A DNA stretch of 64,000 bases from an uncultured Candidatus Saccharibacteria bacterium (GCA_947166295.1 CAMVDR010000001.1:61771-125770), one strand, 5' to 3'; counted from the stretch's first letter, positions 9,715-18,521 are shown. Numbers and translations: made by a program. Notes: generated by a model not told the origin, from the sequence alone.

Positions 9715-9907
9715 GTATCTAATTTTCTCCTTAATGTTTATCGCCCTTACGACCATCCTATATGGAGCAATAGTTTCGTCCCATACAGGGATCCCACCTC
9801 GCGAAAGACTGCGGCCAATAGTCTATTGGGAAATTAACGAGCGACAAAAACTATTCTAGCAAAGGTTTTTGAAGTTTGCAAGCATAAAATCTAAAATGGG
9901 TTTTATC

Positions 9908-10037
9908 GTATAATTCACTGTTTCTCAGAAGCTTCGCAATGTGATAATAAATTTATCACATTACTACGCCCCTTCGGCGGCAAAATCTACCTTTGGTAAA
10001 TTTTGCCTTTATGTTCTTCGATTGCAGTGAATTATAC
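9908..10037. repeat. Multi-arm palindromic element
   Basis: 13-bp perfect inverted repeats GTATAATTCACTG/CAGTGAATTATAC enclosing two further hairpins. Confidence 0.75.
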
Positions 10038-10070
10038 AATAAGCACCTAGTAAATGTTATAATGGAAAAT

Positions 10071-10745
10071 ATGAAAAAGCGTGGGCGTCTTAAATTCCAT
10101 AAGGTGAAAACATGGTATTTGTTGGTGTTTTTGGTGCCGCTACTTTTTGTAGATGCGACATTGCTTAGAATAGATCATATTAAAATGACGGAATTACGCG
10201 ATGCGGTACTAGCGGCGGATCAAAATGATGATGACGAAGCAATTTCGCGGAATTTGGAGGCATTAAAAGACTATGTGTTTTCCAATATTGTGATAAATGT
10301 GGTGGATGATAATGGTAATCAGAGGGTAACGTTTGGGACGGGGCCGTTTTATTTGGAACATCAATATTTGCGGGCGGCGAATAAGGCGCTAGAAGAAGCG
10401 GAAAAAACTATAGCGTCTGACGCAAATCCAAATGGGAATATTTATCAGATGGCGTCGGATGTGTGCCGGCCGCAGGCGATAGCGAATGGCTGGAGTTGGA
10501 ATGATGCGAATTATATTAATTGTATGACGGGGGAGATACAAAAATATCCAGCAGCAAGTGAAATAAATGATACGATTGCGGCAAGTTTGCCATCTACGGA
10601 ACTTTATCGTAAGAATTATGCTTCTCCACTATGGGCGCCGACGTTTACGGGCTTTATGCTGCTCTTAACGCTTATTGTTATTGTTGTAATTTTTATCAGG
10701 GGGATAGTGTGGTTGTTCTTGAGGTTATCTCTGTTGTTTGTGTGA
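10071..10745 (+). CDS. Hypothetical membrane protein with two terminal TM helices
   Basis: ORF starting MKKRGRLKFHKVKTWYLLVFLVPLLFV; TATAAT shortly upstream. Confidence 0.6.
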   Translation: MKKRGRLKFHKVKTWYLLVFLVPLLFVDATLLRIDHIKMTELRDAVLAADQNDDDEAISRNLEALKDYVFSNIVINVVDDNGNQRVTFGTGPFYLEHQYLRAANKALEEAEKTIASDANPNGNIYQMASDVCRPQAIANGWSWNDANYINCMTGEIQKYPAASEINDTIAASLPSTELYRKNYASPLWAPTFTGFMLLLTLIVIVVIFIRGIVWLFLRLSLLFV

Positions 10746-10773
10746 TTTTGGGGTAAAATCTGTGAAATCCCCC

Positions 10774-10802
10774 TTGACATTTATTTTACGGGGTCATAAG
10801 AT
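10774..10802 (+). promoter_or_regulatory. Sigma70 promoter
   Basis: TTGACA-N17-TAAGAT upstream of the 10834 ORF. Confidence 0.6.
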
Positions 10803-10833
10803 AAGAATATATTAACTTAAGGAGGAAGCTTAA

Positions 10834-11040
10834 ATGGCTTACGAACATACTAATAGCAAGGGAGTGAAGTACTACCTTCATAAATCTGAAGTTACTCTTC
10901 GTGGTGGCAAACCTCAAACTATCTATTTCTTTACTAAGAATGCTGAAGGTGGCAAGGGTACCCCATGTGATCTTCCTGAAGACCGTGTAGTTTGTGAAAA
11001 TCCTCGCAATGGTTTCTTGACTCTTAAGAAGAAAGCTTAA
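10834..11040 (+). CDS. Small conserved-looking protein (68 aa), function unknown
   Basis: Strong RBS (AAGGAGG), promoter, terminator; MAYEHTNSKGVKYYLHKSEVTLRGGKPQTIYFF. Confidence 0.75.
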   Translation: MAYEHTNSKGVKYYLHKSEVTLRGGKPQTIYFFTKNAEGGKGTPCDLPEDRVVCENPRNGFLTLKKKA

Positions 11041-11087
11041 TTCTGATAAGAGTCTGAAACTTAGCGCGCGAGTTAATTAGGTGCGTA

Positions 11088-11118
11088 AAAAAGAAGCCTC
11101 GAAAGGGGCTTCTTTTTG
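11088..11118 (+). terminator. Rho-independent terminator
   Basis: GAAGCCTCGAAAGGGGCTTCTTTTTG. Confidence 0.7.
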
Positions 11119-11201
11119 TGAGTGGTGCTGGTGGGGTGCTAGGGGGGCTTTTTCTTGTCGTGTGAAGAAGAAGTGGTGTTGGTGTTGGTGTTGGCTTTGC
11201 G

Positions 11202-11255
11202 GTTAGGACACGGCTTTTGCTTTGCGAAAGCCGCCTTTTCTGCTCGTTTCCTAAC
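11202..11255. repeat. Nested inverted repeat
   Basis: GTTAGGA/TCCTAAC (11202-11208/11249-11255) enclosing CGGCTTTTGC-TTT-GCGAAAGCCG. Confidence 0.5.
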
Positions 11256-11261
11256 ACTCAT

Positions 11262-11404
11262 CTAATAATAAAAGAAATCCCCTTTGGGGATTTATTTTAT
11301 TATTGGTGGGACTTAATTAACCAGGTTTTACTCGCGTACAAAGAGGACATAGAAGAAAAACCCCAACGTCGTATATGTGAAGAGTAGCTGGCTACTCCGT
11401 ACCA
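11262..11404 (-). ncRNA. Orphan structured small RNA candidate
   Basis: Extended -10 TGTATAATA (11411-11419, minus), closing stem GGTGG/CCACC, hairpin GAGTAG-CCAG-CTACTC, terminator AAATCCCCAAAGGGGATTT plus T-rich tail (11275-11293); no long ORF. Confidence 0.5.
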
Positions 11405-11663
11405 CCATTATATTATACAGGCAAAAGTGTCCCATCTATGTCGTTTTGCCGTTTTAGCGTTTGCCCGATACATTAAGGGGGATAAGTGGGGCATAATTAA
11501 TTTACTATGTTGAATATAGAATGTGAGCTATGTGAGATTGATGGCGAAATAGAGCTTTGCGATGGAGCGATTGTGGAGCAAACGTCCGATATGCTACCGA
11601 GCCTTGTTTAACAATCAAAATTACCGATAGAGCAAAATTAGTTTATGAAAAAAACTAGTTTTA

Positions 11664-12014
11664 ATGAAATATTTAGATAAGAAAGGCATGCCTCGATATC
11701 GCTCAATGCCAAAGATAGATATGTCAGACAACGAGGTCGATAATCGCGTAAACCTTATGGAGGTTGAGGCTGATGAAATGCTATATACTGGCGAAATGAA
11801 AGAGTTGCTCTGGATTAAAAGCCTAAACGAAGAAGGATGCAGGCAACTAATGCGTGACGAATCTGGCGCGAGGATTAAGAAGCTCGAAGAACTAAAAAGG
11901 ATCTGGCGTGAGATTCAAAGCGTCACATTTTATTACGTTTATGTATTAAAAACCTCGCCTTCGTGGTATAATTGCATTGTTCTGAATTTCAATTTTATCG
12001 TAAGTTGCCCCTAA
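11664..12014 (+). CDS. Hypothetical protein; C-terminal end may be run-on/remnant sequence
   Basis: ORF; terminal FYYVYVLKTSPSWYN resembles the start of GIY-YIG domains. Confidence 0.35.
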   Translation: MKYLDKKGMPRYRSMPKIDMSDNEVDNRVNLMEVEADEMLYTGEMKELLWIKSLNEEGCRQLMRDESGARIKKLEELKRIWREIQSVTFYYVYVLKTSPSWYNCIVLNFNFIVSCP

Positions 12015-12157
12015 ACAAGGCAAGTAAGGAATTAAGACCTGCGTGGAGTACTCGCTCCAGTTGGTTTAATCGCTTACTGTAGAAAATGAAGTTCAGAACA
12101 CTCCATAGCGAGTATTCCATTTGGTTATGGGGTAGCAAAGTTCCCGAGAATATCTAT

Positions 12158-15100
12158 ATGAAAAACCACGAATTATCGAATGATACACCGGATTCAGTCA
12201 TAGAGACCAAATGGAGTGATTTAGAAAAAATGGGTGAAGAAAGTTTTCGTGGCAAGAAAGAATCAGCGAATATTTCTGAACAGAAGTCGCCTGAGCAAAA
12301 AGATGCAGAATTGCAATTGGCTGCAGTAAAGGTACGAGAATCCTTCGCCGGTAGGGCAAAAGCGCAAAAAGAACAGCCCGTCTCTCAGATTTATAATACC
12401 GAAACTACTCCAGCAGCATCGGCGCTAACACCAGGTAGCATAATCAGAAGATTTCTATCAGGCAGGCAGGTGAGACGAATAGATAAATTAGCGAATGGTG
12501 ACCATAGGGGGATTGGTCGCAACCAATGGAAAGACAGGTTAAAAGTTATCAGCCTTGTAGAGAGCGGAAAAGTTAATCTAGATAATCCTAGTATCGCAAA
12601 TAACTACATGAGAGTAAAGCTGTCACAGCCAGAATATATTGTTACTGAAGGTGGTCAAGGTAGGTATAAGACACCTTTAGAAAAAATAGAAGACATGGCT
12701 AGGGTCGGTATAGAGCCAGAAAGACCTGCCATGCTAATTGCTGAGAACATCGTTGCAAAGATGAATGATTCACTAAACAAAGAAAATAACAGCTATTACG
12801 ACCGGCAATTTGCAGTAGAACGTCACAGAGTTTATTCAATCGACGATGTAGTATCCTTGGCTGAAATGTCTGAGATAGTAGATAAATATAATATCCCTGA
12901 AGTTTGCGATATTATTCGGCAAAACGTTGACGTGCAATCTTTTGGTGATAAGGCTATAGATTATGCCCTCGAACGATCCCGCTATGAAATAGAGGAGGAA
13001 TCCGCCTCTGTGGCTAAACAGATAGAACAGTCGAGAAGAGGGATTGATTTCTTGCGTAAAATGGGATACGAGCCGTTTAAAAACGGCGTAGATTCTTTAT
13101 TCTCAGATTATGACGGTGTTGCAAAACAAAGCATAGCGGAAAAGTTCTCTTTGATAAGTGAGGATACTGTTGATTCTATGTACCAATATAAATTCCGAAC
13201 CTTAAACAATGTCATCAGCAACCATAGACACGTTAAAGGTATGCCAATATTAAAAAGTTTAAGGTGCAGCGGGAAAGACGCCTTTGCGCTATTTTGGGAA
13301 CAGCGTTCACGCGAAACTGGTGAAGACGAGTTAAGCACTCTAGCAAAGAAAGCGAATGAGCATTTTTCTGGTTCTATGATTGCGGAAATGGCCAGAGATT
13401 ATAGTGAATCTGATGACCAAGAAAATAATCCTTTAACTTTCATGCTTAATAATCCAGATTTGCTGAGTGGCCCAGACAGAGGTTTTATTATTGGGCTTAA
13501 TTCGGTCATAGCAGAAGCGTCTAATGGCTCACGGTGGACGGAAGACTCATTCTATGGTGAGGATGATAAAGAGCGCAATAAGCGACGTTCCGTGAAAGAG
13601 GCGATTGGTAGTGTCCTTCGATTCCAGTACGAAAATAGAGATGGATACAGACTATTATTTGATGAAGACGGGGTATCTGATACTGCAAGAGAAATGGCGA
13701 TTTTTGATTATGTTTCTAGAAGTATCGTAGAAAAATTCGACCCAATATGGAAAAGTCATTTCTCTAGCGGTATGCAGGAAGCCATAGAAGATTCTTATCA
13801 AACTGAGAGCTATATGTTAGAGCACCCAGATTTATTGAGTGAATTAACCCCAAGAAGAAGAAGTCTAGTAAAGCTAGTGGCAAAGCACCCAGGCAATCAG
13901 CTTAGTTCGCTCAGAACCGCCGACCTTACACAATACTTTGACGAGGATGGTAATTTGACACCTAAATTGGCAGAAGATTTGTTTGCTGACGGCTATTACG
14001 GTAATGATAGAGAGTTTTTATGTTCTTGCCCTGAAATATATGCTACTTTGCCACCGATTCAACAAAGATATTTAGATACTTTACACAAGATTGACGCGCC
14101 TAAAAAGGTTTTAGGTTTATCGAACCAAGAAATTGCGCAATATTTTGACGAGAAAGGTCCCAAACCAGAATTTTGGCAGTTCGAATTTTCTGCTAGCGAT
14201 TTGGGTGGAATGAAAAGCTATTTGGAAAAAACGGCAAACCATGACGAAAACGGAAAAACAAATTATAATTATGGTGAATTAGGCTTGTCCAAAGTGCAGG
14301 AATCCGTCCTTCGTTTTTATGGTAACGCCGAGTGGTTTATTCAGGATTTGAGTGATTTTATTGAATCAAATGAACTCGAAAAGTATTTTGACGAAAACGG
14401 TCCTAAGGACGAGTTTTGGCAGTTCGAATTTTCTAAAGGCGATTTTGATGGGATAATAAGATGTGCATACTCCAAAGGTAAAGAAAATTCAGTAGTGGCG
14501 GAGTCACCGTTAGGATACCCTAAAAGGATACGACATCGGGATGACGTTGACTATGCTCCATTTGGGTTAAGTAGTAATCAGACGGAGGCACTAAGGATTT
14601 ACGATACGCTTGAAGACGATGTTGCTAAAAATGATTTTAGGCTCTTCGCTTCTGACGGTTGCGACGAAATACCAATAAGCAGAATAAAAACTGCTCCTCA
14701 AATATTGAACAGGTTAGGCTTATCAAATTCTAGCGAAATCGCAGCCCATAGATCGGCTTTCGCTAAACAATTACTAAGGGTAGATTTGGATGATGACGAA
14801 AAGATGTTTGACAGTCTAGAACGAATTGAAGATGTTTTCATACATAACAATCTTCCTTTTGTAGGAAAAGCTTTTTTGTCATTTCAAATTTTGCATCCAT
14901 CTGCATCATTGGATTCTGATTTTAATTTTAGCGAGTCTAGCAGTATTAGCCCATCGTTAAAAAGATTACCGAATAATGCCGCTCAAGCAAATGGTATATC
15001 TGGCAAAGCAAAGAATCGCGAGACGGTAATCTTCTCTGATTTATTAAAGGCTTCTTTCAGGTCGAACAATCGCTCTATACGTGAATATTTGGAAAATTTG

Positions 15101-16999
15101 AGGATAGGTCAAGATTTAATAAATAAGCTTTCTTCTGGGGAGATAAGTTGGGATAGATTCAAACAGCCCGAAAACGATAATACGCCAATAGATGCAAAAA
15201 CGGAGTGCGATGCGTTAAATATTTTCATCCAACACCTTAATACTATGTATAACAACACTGATTCTGGGAGAAAATCACCTAACAAACTGACTGGCGATTT
15301 AGAACAAGATTTGACGACCTTAGTAGGCACTTTCTCCCCTACCGAACGCCACAGCTTAAGCGATAGGATAGTCCGCAGTTTCGCGTTCTTCGCCGGAATT
15401 AGAGACTTTGATAGCGCCGAAACGCTATTGGACTCTACCGCGGAGAATGCGACATCCCGAAATAAAGAAGCGGTTAAAAATGGGCTAAAGCTCGAGAGAG
15501 GCGATTTAGTGAAAGGTATTGGTAGTGTACGTTATTTGCCTAATATTTTGCAAAACGGTTCTGTTGCAAAAGAGTTTTTAGGAGATTCCGCCGGGAGTGA
15601 TGCGACGCCACTTGATACAGATTTAAGTATAATACTCGAAAATCCAGATAGTATTTCGGCTGGACTAGGTGCCACCGAAGCCAGTAGTTATGGCCCAGTA
15701 TGGTTGGTATTAAAAGGTGATGAAAATCGTTCAGGAGAAGGTAGATTTTCTATAACACGCAGAGCGCCAGAAGAACAAAACCAACAAGTTGACGCACCGG
15801 ATATAAACGGGAAACTCGAAGCATTTTATACTGGCGCAATAGGCAGAAGTCATTATGGTATTAGAACTGGGTTTGGCTCATCGGAAATAGATTACTTTAT
15901 TTCTAGTTCTAGCGATATCAATGGCACACCAACTCCAAAAATTATAGGATTAGAGATAGCGCTTAATGGTTTTTATATCCCAGTTTTAGATAAAACGAGT
16001 GGCGATGTGGTATTCTCTCCTGAAGAGTATGATGAAATTAGAGAAAAAATGTCTGGCTTGAGTTATTACGGGACAGGAGAATATCACTTTGCGGAAGATT
16101 CTGATTTGAGCTTTAGCGGTATATCCTTTAGTGGTGGCCAGGTTGACAGTATAGAACAAATTGTATCTCAATTGCCACAAAATGAAGCGGAGGTACGTAA
16201 AAAACATTCAGCCATAGACACAGTTATAGATTTAGCGTTAGACGATATTGGGGGGCTAAAAAGAAAAAATAGAATAGACGGCGATTTGACAGAAGGAGTC
16301 GTAGAACTAATCGATACTGGCTCAACTGGGCGCTTTGATAATGCTCCTGGTTCTGGCGATTTTGACTATATGATGAGAGTAGATAAAAGTATTATCAGCA
16401 ACCCGCAGAAGCTAGCTGAGATTAGCAATGCGCTTTTAGCTCGATTTGGCAAGACTGAACATGCCGCAAGTGAAGTACTCGGAAATGGTGATTTACGTCT
16501 GAAAGGAGTTCGCATTGATGGATTAGATGAACCAGTTGATATAGATATATCTTTTGTGCAAAAAACAAATAAAACGCAATACTCGACAGATATGGCGCTT
16601 GCGGATAGGCTTGAAACTATAAGAAGACAGTCGCCGGAAAAACATCAGAAGATTGTAGCCAATATAATCTTTGCAAAAAAATTTCTAAAATTGGCTGAGG
16701 CATACAAACCGAATAGAGGAGAAACGCCACAAGGTGGCTTAGGTGGCGTTGGTGTTGAAAACTGGATTCTCCAGAATGGTGGCTCTTTCCTGGCTGCAGC
16801 TAGAGATTTCATGGCAGTCGCGGAGCAGTGCTCTAGTTTTGACGAGTTTTGTTCACGTTATACTATTTGGGATTTTGGAGAAAACCATATGGCTAAGGGA
16901 GAAAAACAGCATGACAACTTCGTAGCGGACAATATGAGCGCTGCTGGTTATGAGAAGATGAAGGAAGCTTTAGGCGCTTTCTTGGCACAACAAACATAA
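12158..16999 (+). CDS. Giant multi-domain protein (about 1613 aa) with C-terminal nucleotidyltransferase-like domain
   Basis: Uninterrupted ORF; internal repeat YFDE(K/N)GPKxEFWQFEFS; C-terminal TGSTGRF..SGDFDYMMRVD, VDIDISFV, GGLGGVGVENWILQNGGSF. Confidence 0.75.
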   Translation: MKNHELSNDTPDSVIETKWSDLEKMGEESFRGKKESANISEQKSPEQKDAELQLAAVKVRESFAGRAKAQKEQPVSQIYNTETTPAASALTPGSIIRRFLSGRQVRRIDKLANGDHRGIGRNQWKDRLKVISLVESGKVNLDNPSIANNYMRVKLSQPEYIVTEGGQGRYKTPLEKIEDMARVGIEPERPAMLIAENIVAKMNDSLNKENNSYYDRQFAVERHRVYSIDDVVSLAEMSEIVDKYNIPEVCDIIRQNVDVQSFGDKAIDYALERSRYEIEEESASVAKQIEQSRRGIDFLRKMGYEPFKNGVDSLFSDYDGVAKQSIAEKFSLISEDTVDSMYQYKFRTLNNVISNHRHVKGMPILKSLRCSGKDAFALFWEQRSRETGEDELSTLAKKANEHFSGSMIAEMARDYSESDDQENNPLTFMLNNPDLLSGPDRGFIIGLNSVIAEASNGSRWTEDSFYGEDDKERNKRRSVKEAIGSVLRFQYENRDGYRLLFDEDGVSDTAREMAIFDYVSRSIVEKFDPIWKSHFSSGMQEAIEDSYQTESYMLEHPDLLSELTPRRRSLVKLVAKHPGNQLSSLRTADLTQYFDEDGNLTPKLAEDLFADGYYGNDREFLCSCPEIYATLPPIQQRYLDTLHKIDAPKKVLGLSNQEIAQYFDEKGPKPEFWQFEFSASDLGGMKSYLEKTANHDENGKTNYNYGELGLSKVQESVLRFYGNAEWFIQDLSDFIESNELEKYFDENGPKDEFWQFEFSKGDFDGIIRCAYSKGKENSVVAESPLGYPKRIRHRDDVDYAPFGLSSNQTEALRIYDTLEDDVAKNDFRLFASDGCDEIPISRIKTAPQILNRLGLSNSSEIAAHRSAFAKQLLRVDLDDDEKMFDSLERIEDVFIHNNLPFVGKAFLSFQILHPSASLDSDFNFSESSSISPSLKRLPNNAAQANGISGKAKNRETVIFSDLLKASFRSNNRSIREYLENLRIGQDLINKLSSGEISWDRFKQPENDNTPIDAKTECDALNIFIQHLNTMYNNTDSGRKSPNKLTGDLEQDLTTLVGTFSPTERHSLSDRIVRSFAFFAGIRDFDSAETLLDSTAENATSRNKEAVKNGLKLERGDLVKGIGSVRYLPNILQNGSVAKEFLGDSAGSDATPLDTDLSIILENPDSISAGLGATEASSYGPVWLVLKGDENRSGEGRFSITRRAPEEQNQQVDAPDINGKLEAFYTGAIGRSHYGIRTGFGSSEIDYFISSSSDINGTPTPKIIGLEIALNGFYIPVLDKTSGDVVFSPEEYDEIREKMSGLSYYGTGEYHFAEDSDLSFSGISFSGGQVDSIEQIVSQLPQNEAEVRKKHSAIDTVIDLALDDIGGLKRKNRIDGDLTEGVVELIDTGSTGRFDNAPGSGDFDYMMRVDKSIISNPQKLAEISNALLARFGKTEHAASEVLGNGDLRLKGVRIDGLDEPVDIDISFVQKTNKTQYSTDMALADRLETIRRQSPEKHQKIVANIIFAKKFLKLAEAYKPNRGETPQGGLGGVGVENWILQNGGSFLAAARDFMAVAEQCSSFDEFCSRYTIWDFGENHMAKGEKQHDNFVADNMSAAGYEKMKEALGAFLAQQT

Positions 17000-17001
17000 C
17001 T

Positions 17002-17290
17002 TCAGTCTGTAATCCGCAAATAATACTGCAAATCCTCTCCATTCCAGTTATCAAGCACGTAGTCATGACATCCAGCCTAAAGGTTAGAATATAGCTTACT
17101 TAAAGTTTTGTTTTGCTCATAGTAATACCAACACTTATGATTAAGCACTATCGAAAGATCAGTGCCATAAATGCGGTCATCGCCCCACTCCTGTCTAGCC
17201 CCCTCATAAGTGTCTTTAATCGCTTCCAGTCCGAACTTGTCGGCTATTGCATCGGCTACAATAATTAAAACAACTAAATTAGGACATATG
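17002..17290 (-). pseudogene. Remnant of a protein gene with in-frame stop
   Basis: Reverse strand reads ADAIADKFGLEAIKDTYEGARQEWGDDRIYGTDLSIVLNHKCWYYYEQNKTLSKLYSNL*AGCHDYVLDNWNGEDLQYYLRITD*; TAG at 17077-17079. Confidence 0.65.
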
Positions 17291-17325
17291 GTTTGATATA
17301 ATATGTCTAGAGAAAGGATTATTGC

Positions 17326-17463
17326 ATGCCAGAATCAGCAGAACTAGAAAGATTTAACAGACGAAATTATAGAGGTAAAACACGATTTTTTAATGTGTTT
17401 TTGTCGCAAAAATGGTGTAAAAATAGCCCTCTTTTTTGCGAGGGATTTAACAGACGTTTATAG
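17326..17463 (+). pseudogene. Truncated gene start (MPESAELERF...) running into repeat A
   Basis: TATAAT near 17298, RBS GAAAGGA, ATG 17326, then the repeat sequence read through to TAG. Confidence 0.4.
17354..17460 (+). repeat. Dispersed repeat copy A
   Basis: TTAACAGAC ends (17354, 17447); aligns with copy B across GGTAAAAC..., GCAAAAATGGTGTAAAAATAGC. Confidence 0.7.
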
Positions 17464-17691
17464 GTTAGCAAATAGTTGAAAATTATTTCATAAACCGTTT
17501 GGTGGGGGCGAATTGTTCAGACGTTAACAATCTATAGAGATGAAATAAAAAACAAACTAGTCAATTTATAAACTAATATTTAGAATACGTCAAATATCAT
17601 TAATTGAGGTGGCTATTAGGTTTTGTCGATTCTATTTCGACAAAAATTGCTGTATTTTACCCCATGTTATAATTCTTTTATTGTTATAGTA

Positions 17692-17720
17692 TTGACAAAA
17701 ATAAGCATATATGCTATAAT
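17692..17720 (+). promoter_or_regulatory. Consensus sigma70 promoter of cassette
   Basis: TTGACA-N17-TATAAT. Confidence 0.85.
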
Positions 17721-17795
17721 GCAAGTATAGTTAGTAAAGACCAACTAGGTACATTATAAAGCTGGAAGAAAGAAATTGTATTCCTCGGTGTTCGT

Positions 17796-17838
17796 GAGCA
17801 GCATTCTGGTAATAAAACTTATTGCAAGAATGTTGCTC
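17796..17838 (+). promoter_or_regulatory. Leader stem-loop
   Basis: GAGCAGCATTC (17796-17806) / GAATGTTGCTC (17828-17838). Confidence 0.5.
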
Positions 17839-17907
17839 AGAGAGCACATGCTGACGTAGGGGGAATCCCTTTAAATTAATAAAAGCGTCGGTAAAAAGGA
17901 GAAGCAC

Positions 17908-18270
17908 ATGATTGAAATGAAGAGAATAGACAGCTTTGAAGGATTCGATCCAAAAGAGTTCTGCGTTAAGCCGAGCTATTGGTCTTATGACTTTGAGCAT
18001 GGCGCAAATGAGGTCATGGAGGAAGCTAAGAAGTTAGCTGAATCCGTCGACGGCATCTGCATCGCCATCGTGCATAGCACTACAGGAGATTATGTCCTGG
18101 GTGAATCCTGCACGAAGGGCTGCTCGAGCAAGTTCATCTTATTCAACGCGGCAGAATGCCCCAGAGCTCAGGCTGAAGTTCGCGCCATTACCTTTAACAC
18201 TGGCAGAGGAGCTTTGACCAGGTACTGGTACGACAGATTTGTCAGATATCAGCCTGGTAGTCAGGCCTAA
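17908..18270 (+). CDS. Cassette-encoded hypothetical protein (120 aa)
   Basis: Own promoter, structured leader, RBS AAAAAGGAGAAG, downstream GC-rich terminator (~18318-18350). Confidence 0.65.
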   Translation: MIEMKRIDSFEGFDPKEFCVKPSYWSYDFEHGANEVMEEAKKLAESVDGICIAIVHSTTGDYVLGESCTKGCSSKFILFNAAECPRAQAEVRAITFNTGRGALTRYWYDRFVRYQPGSQA

Positions 18271-18373
18271 TTCTTCCAGCAACACACTTCTGTTCCCCGA
18301 CTTCCACACAGCCAGCGTGGGTAGAGCCGGGGGCTTTTCTTTTTTTAAAAACAGGACCAGATTGTTTAGGGTA

Positions 18374-18480
18374 TTAACAGGCAAATTTATATGGGTAAAA
18401 CGGCACTTTTTACCCCATTTTTCGTGCAAAAATGATGTAAAATAGCACCTTAGAACCTGCAGGGTACTTAACAGAAATTT
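18374..18480 (+). repeat. Dispersed repeat copy B
   Basis: TTAACAG at 18374 and 18468; same order of motifs and spacing as copy A. Confidence 0.7.
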
Positions 18481-18487
18481 ACCACTA

Positions 18488-18508
18488 AAAAATCGGCGAA
18501 AATGCCGA
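18488..18508 (-). terminator. Terminator of tRNA-Ile
   Basis: TCGGCATTTTCGCCGATTTTTT on minus strand. Confidence 0.65.
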
Positions 18509-18521
18509 GTTATATAAAATT

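Noticed and set aside
9665-9859. 64-aa plus-strand ORF with hydrophobic stretch
   Set aside because: Antisense to the better-supported 28-aa minus ORF and its promoter/leader; no convincing plus-strand promoter or RBS.
11024-11257. 77-aa minus-strand ORF rich in Pro/Thr
   Set aside because: Covers a terminator and nested hairpins and encodes low-complexity repeats; likely non-coding.
17002-17290. Alternative genetic code (UAG reassigned) to rescue the remnant gene
   Set aside because: Neighbouring genes use normal stops, and a single degenerate locus is better explained as a pseudogene.
17354-18480. Integron attC sites for the repeat-flanked cassette
   Set aside because: The left end fits RYYYAAC (ATTTAAC), but I cannot find a proper GTTRRRY partner with the expected imperfect palindrome, and no integrase is present in the window.
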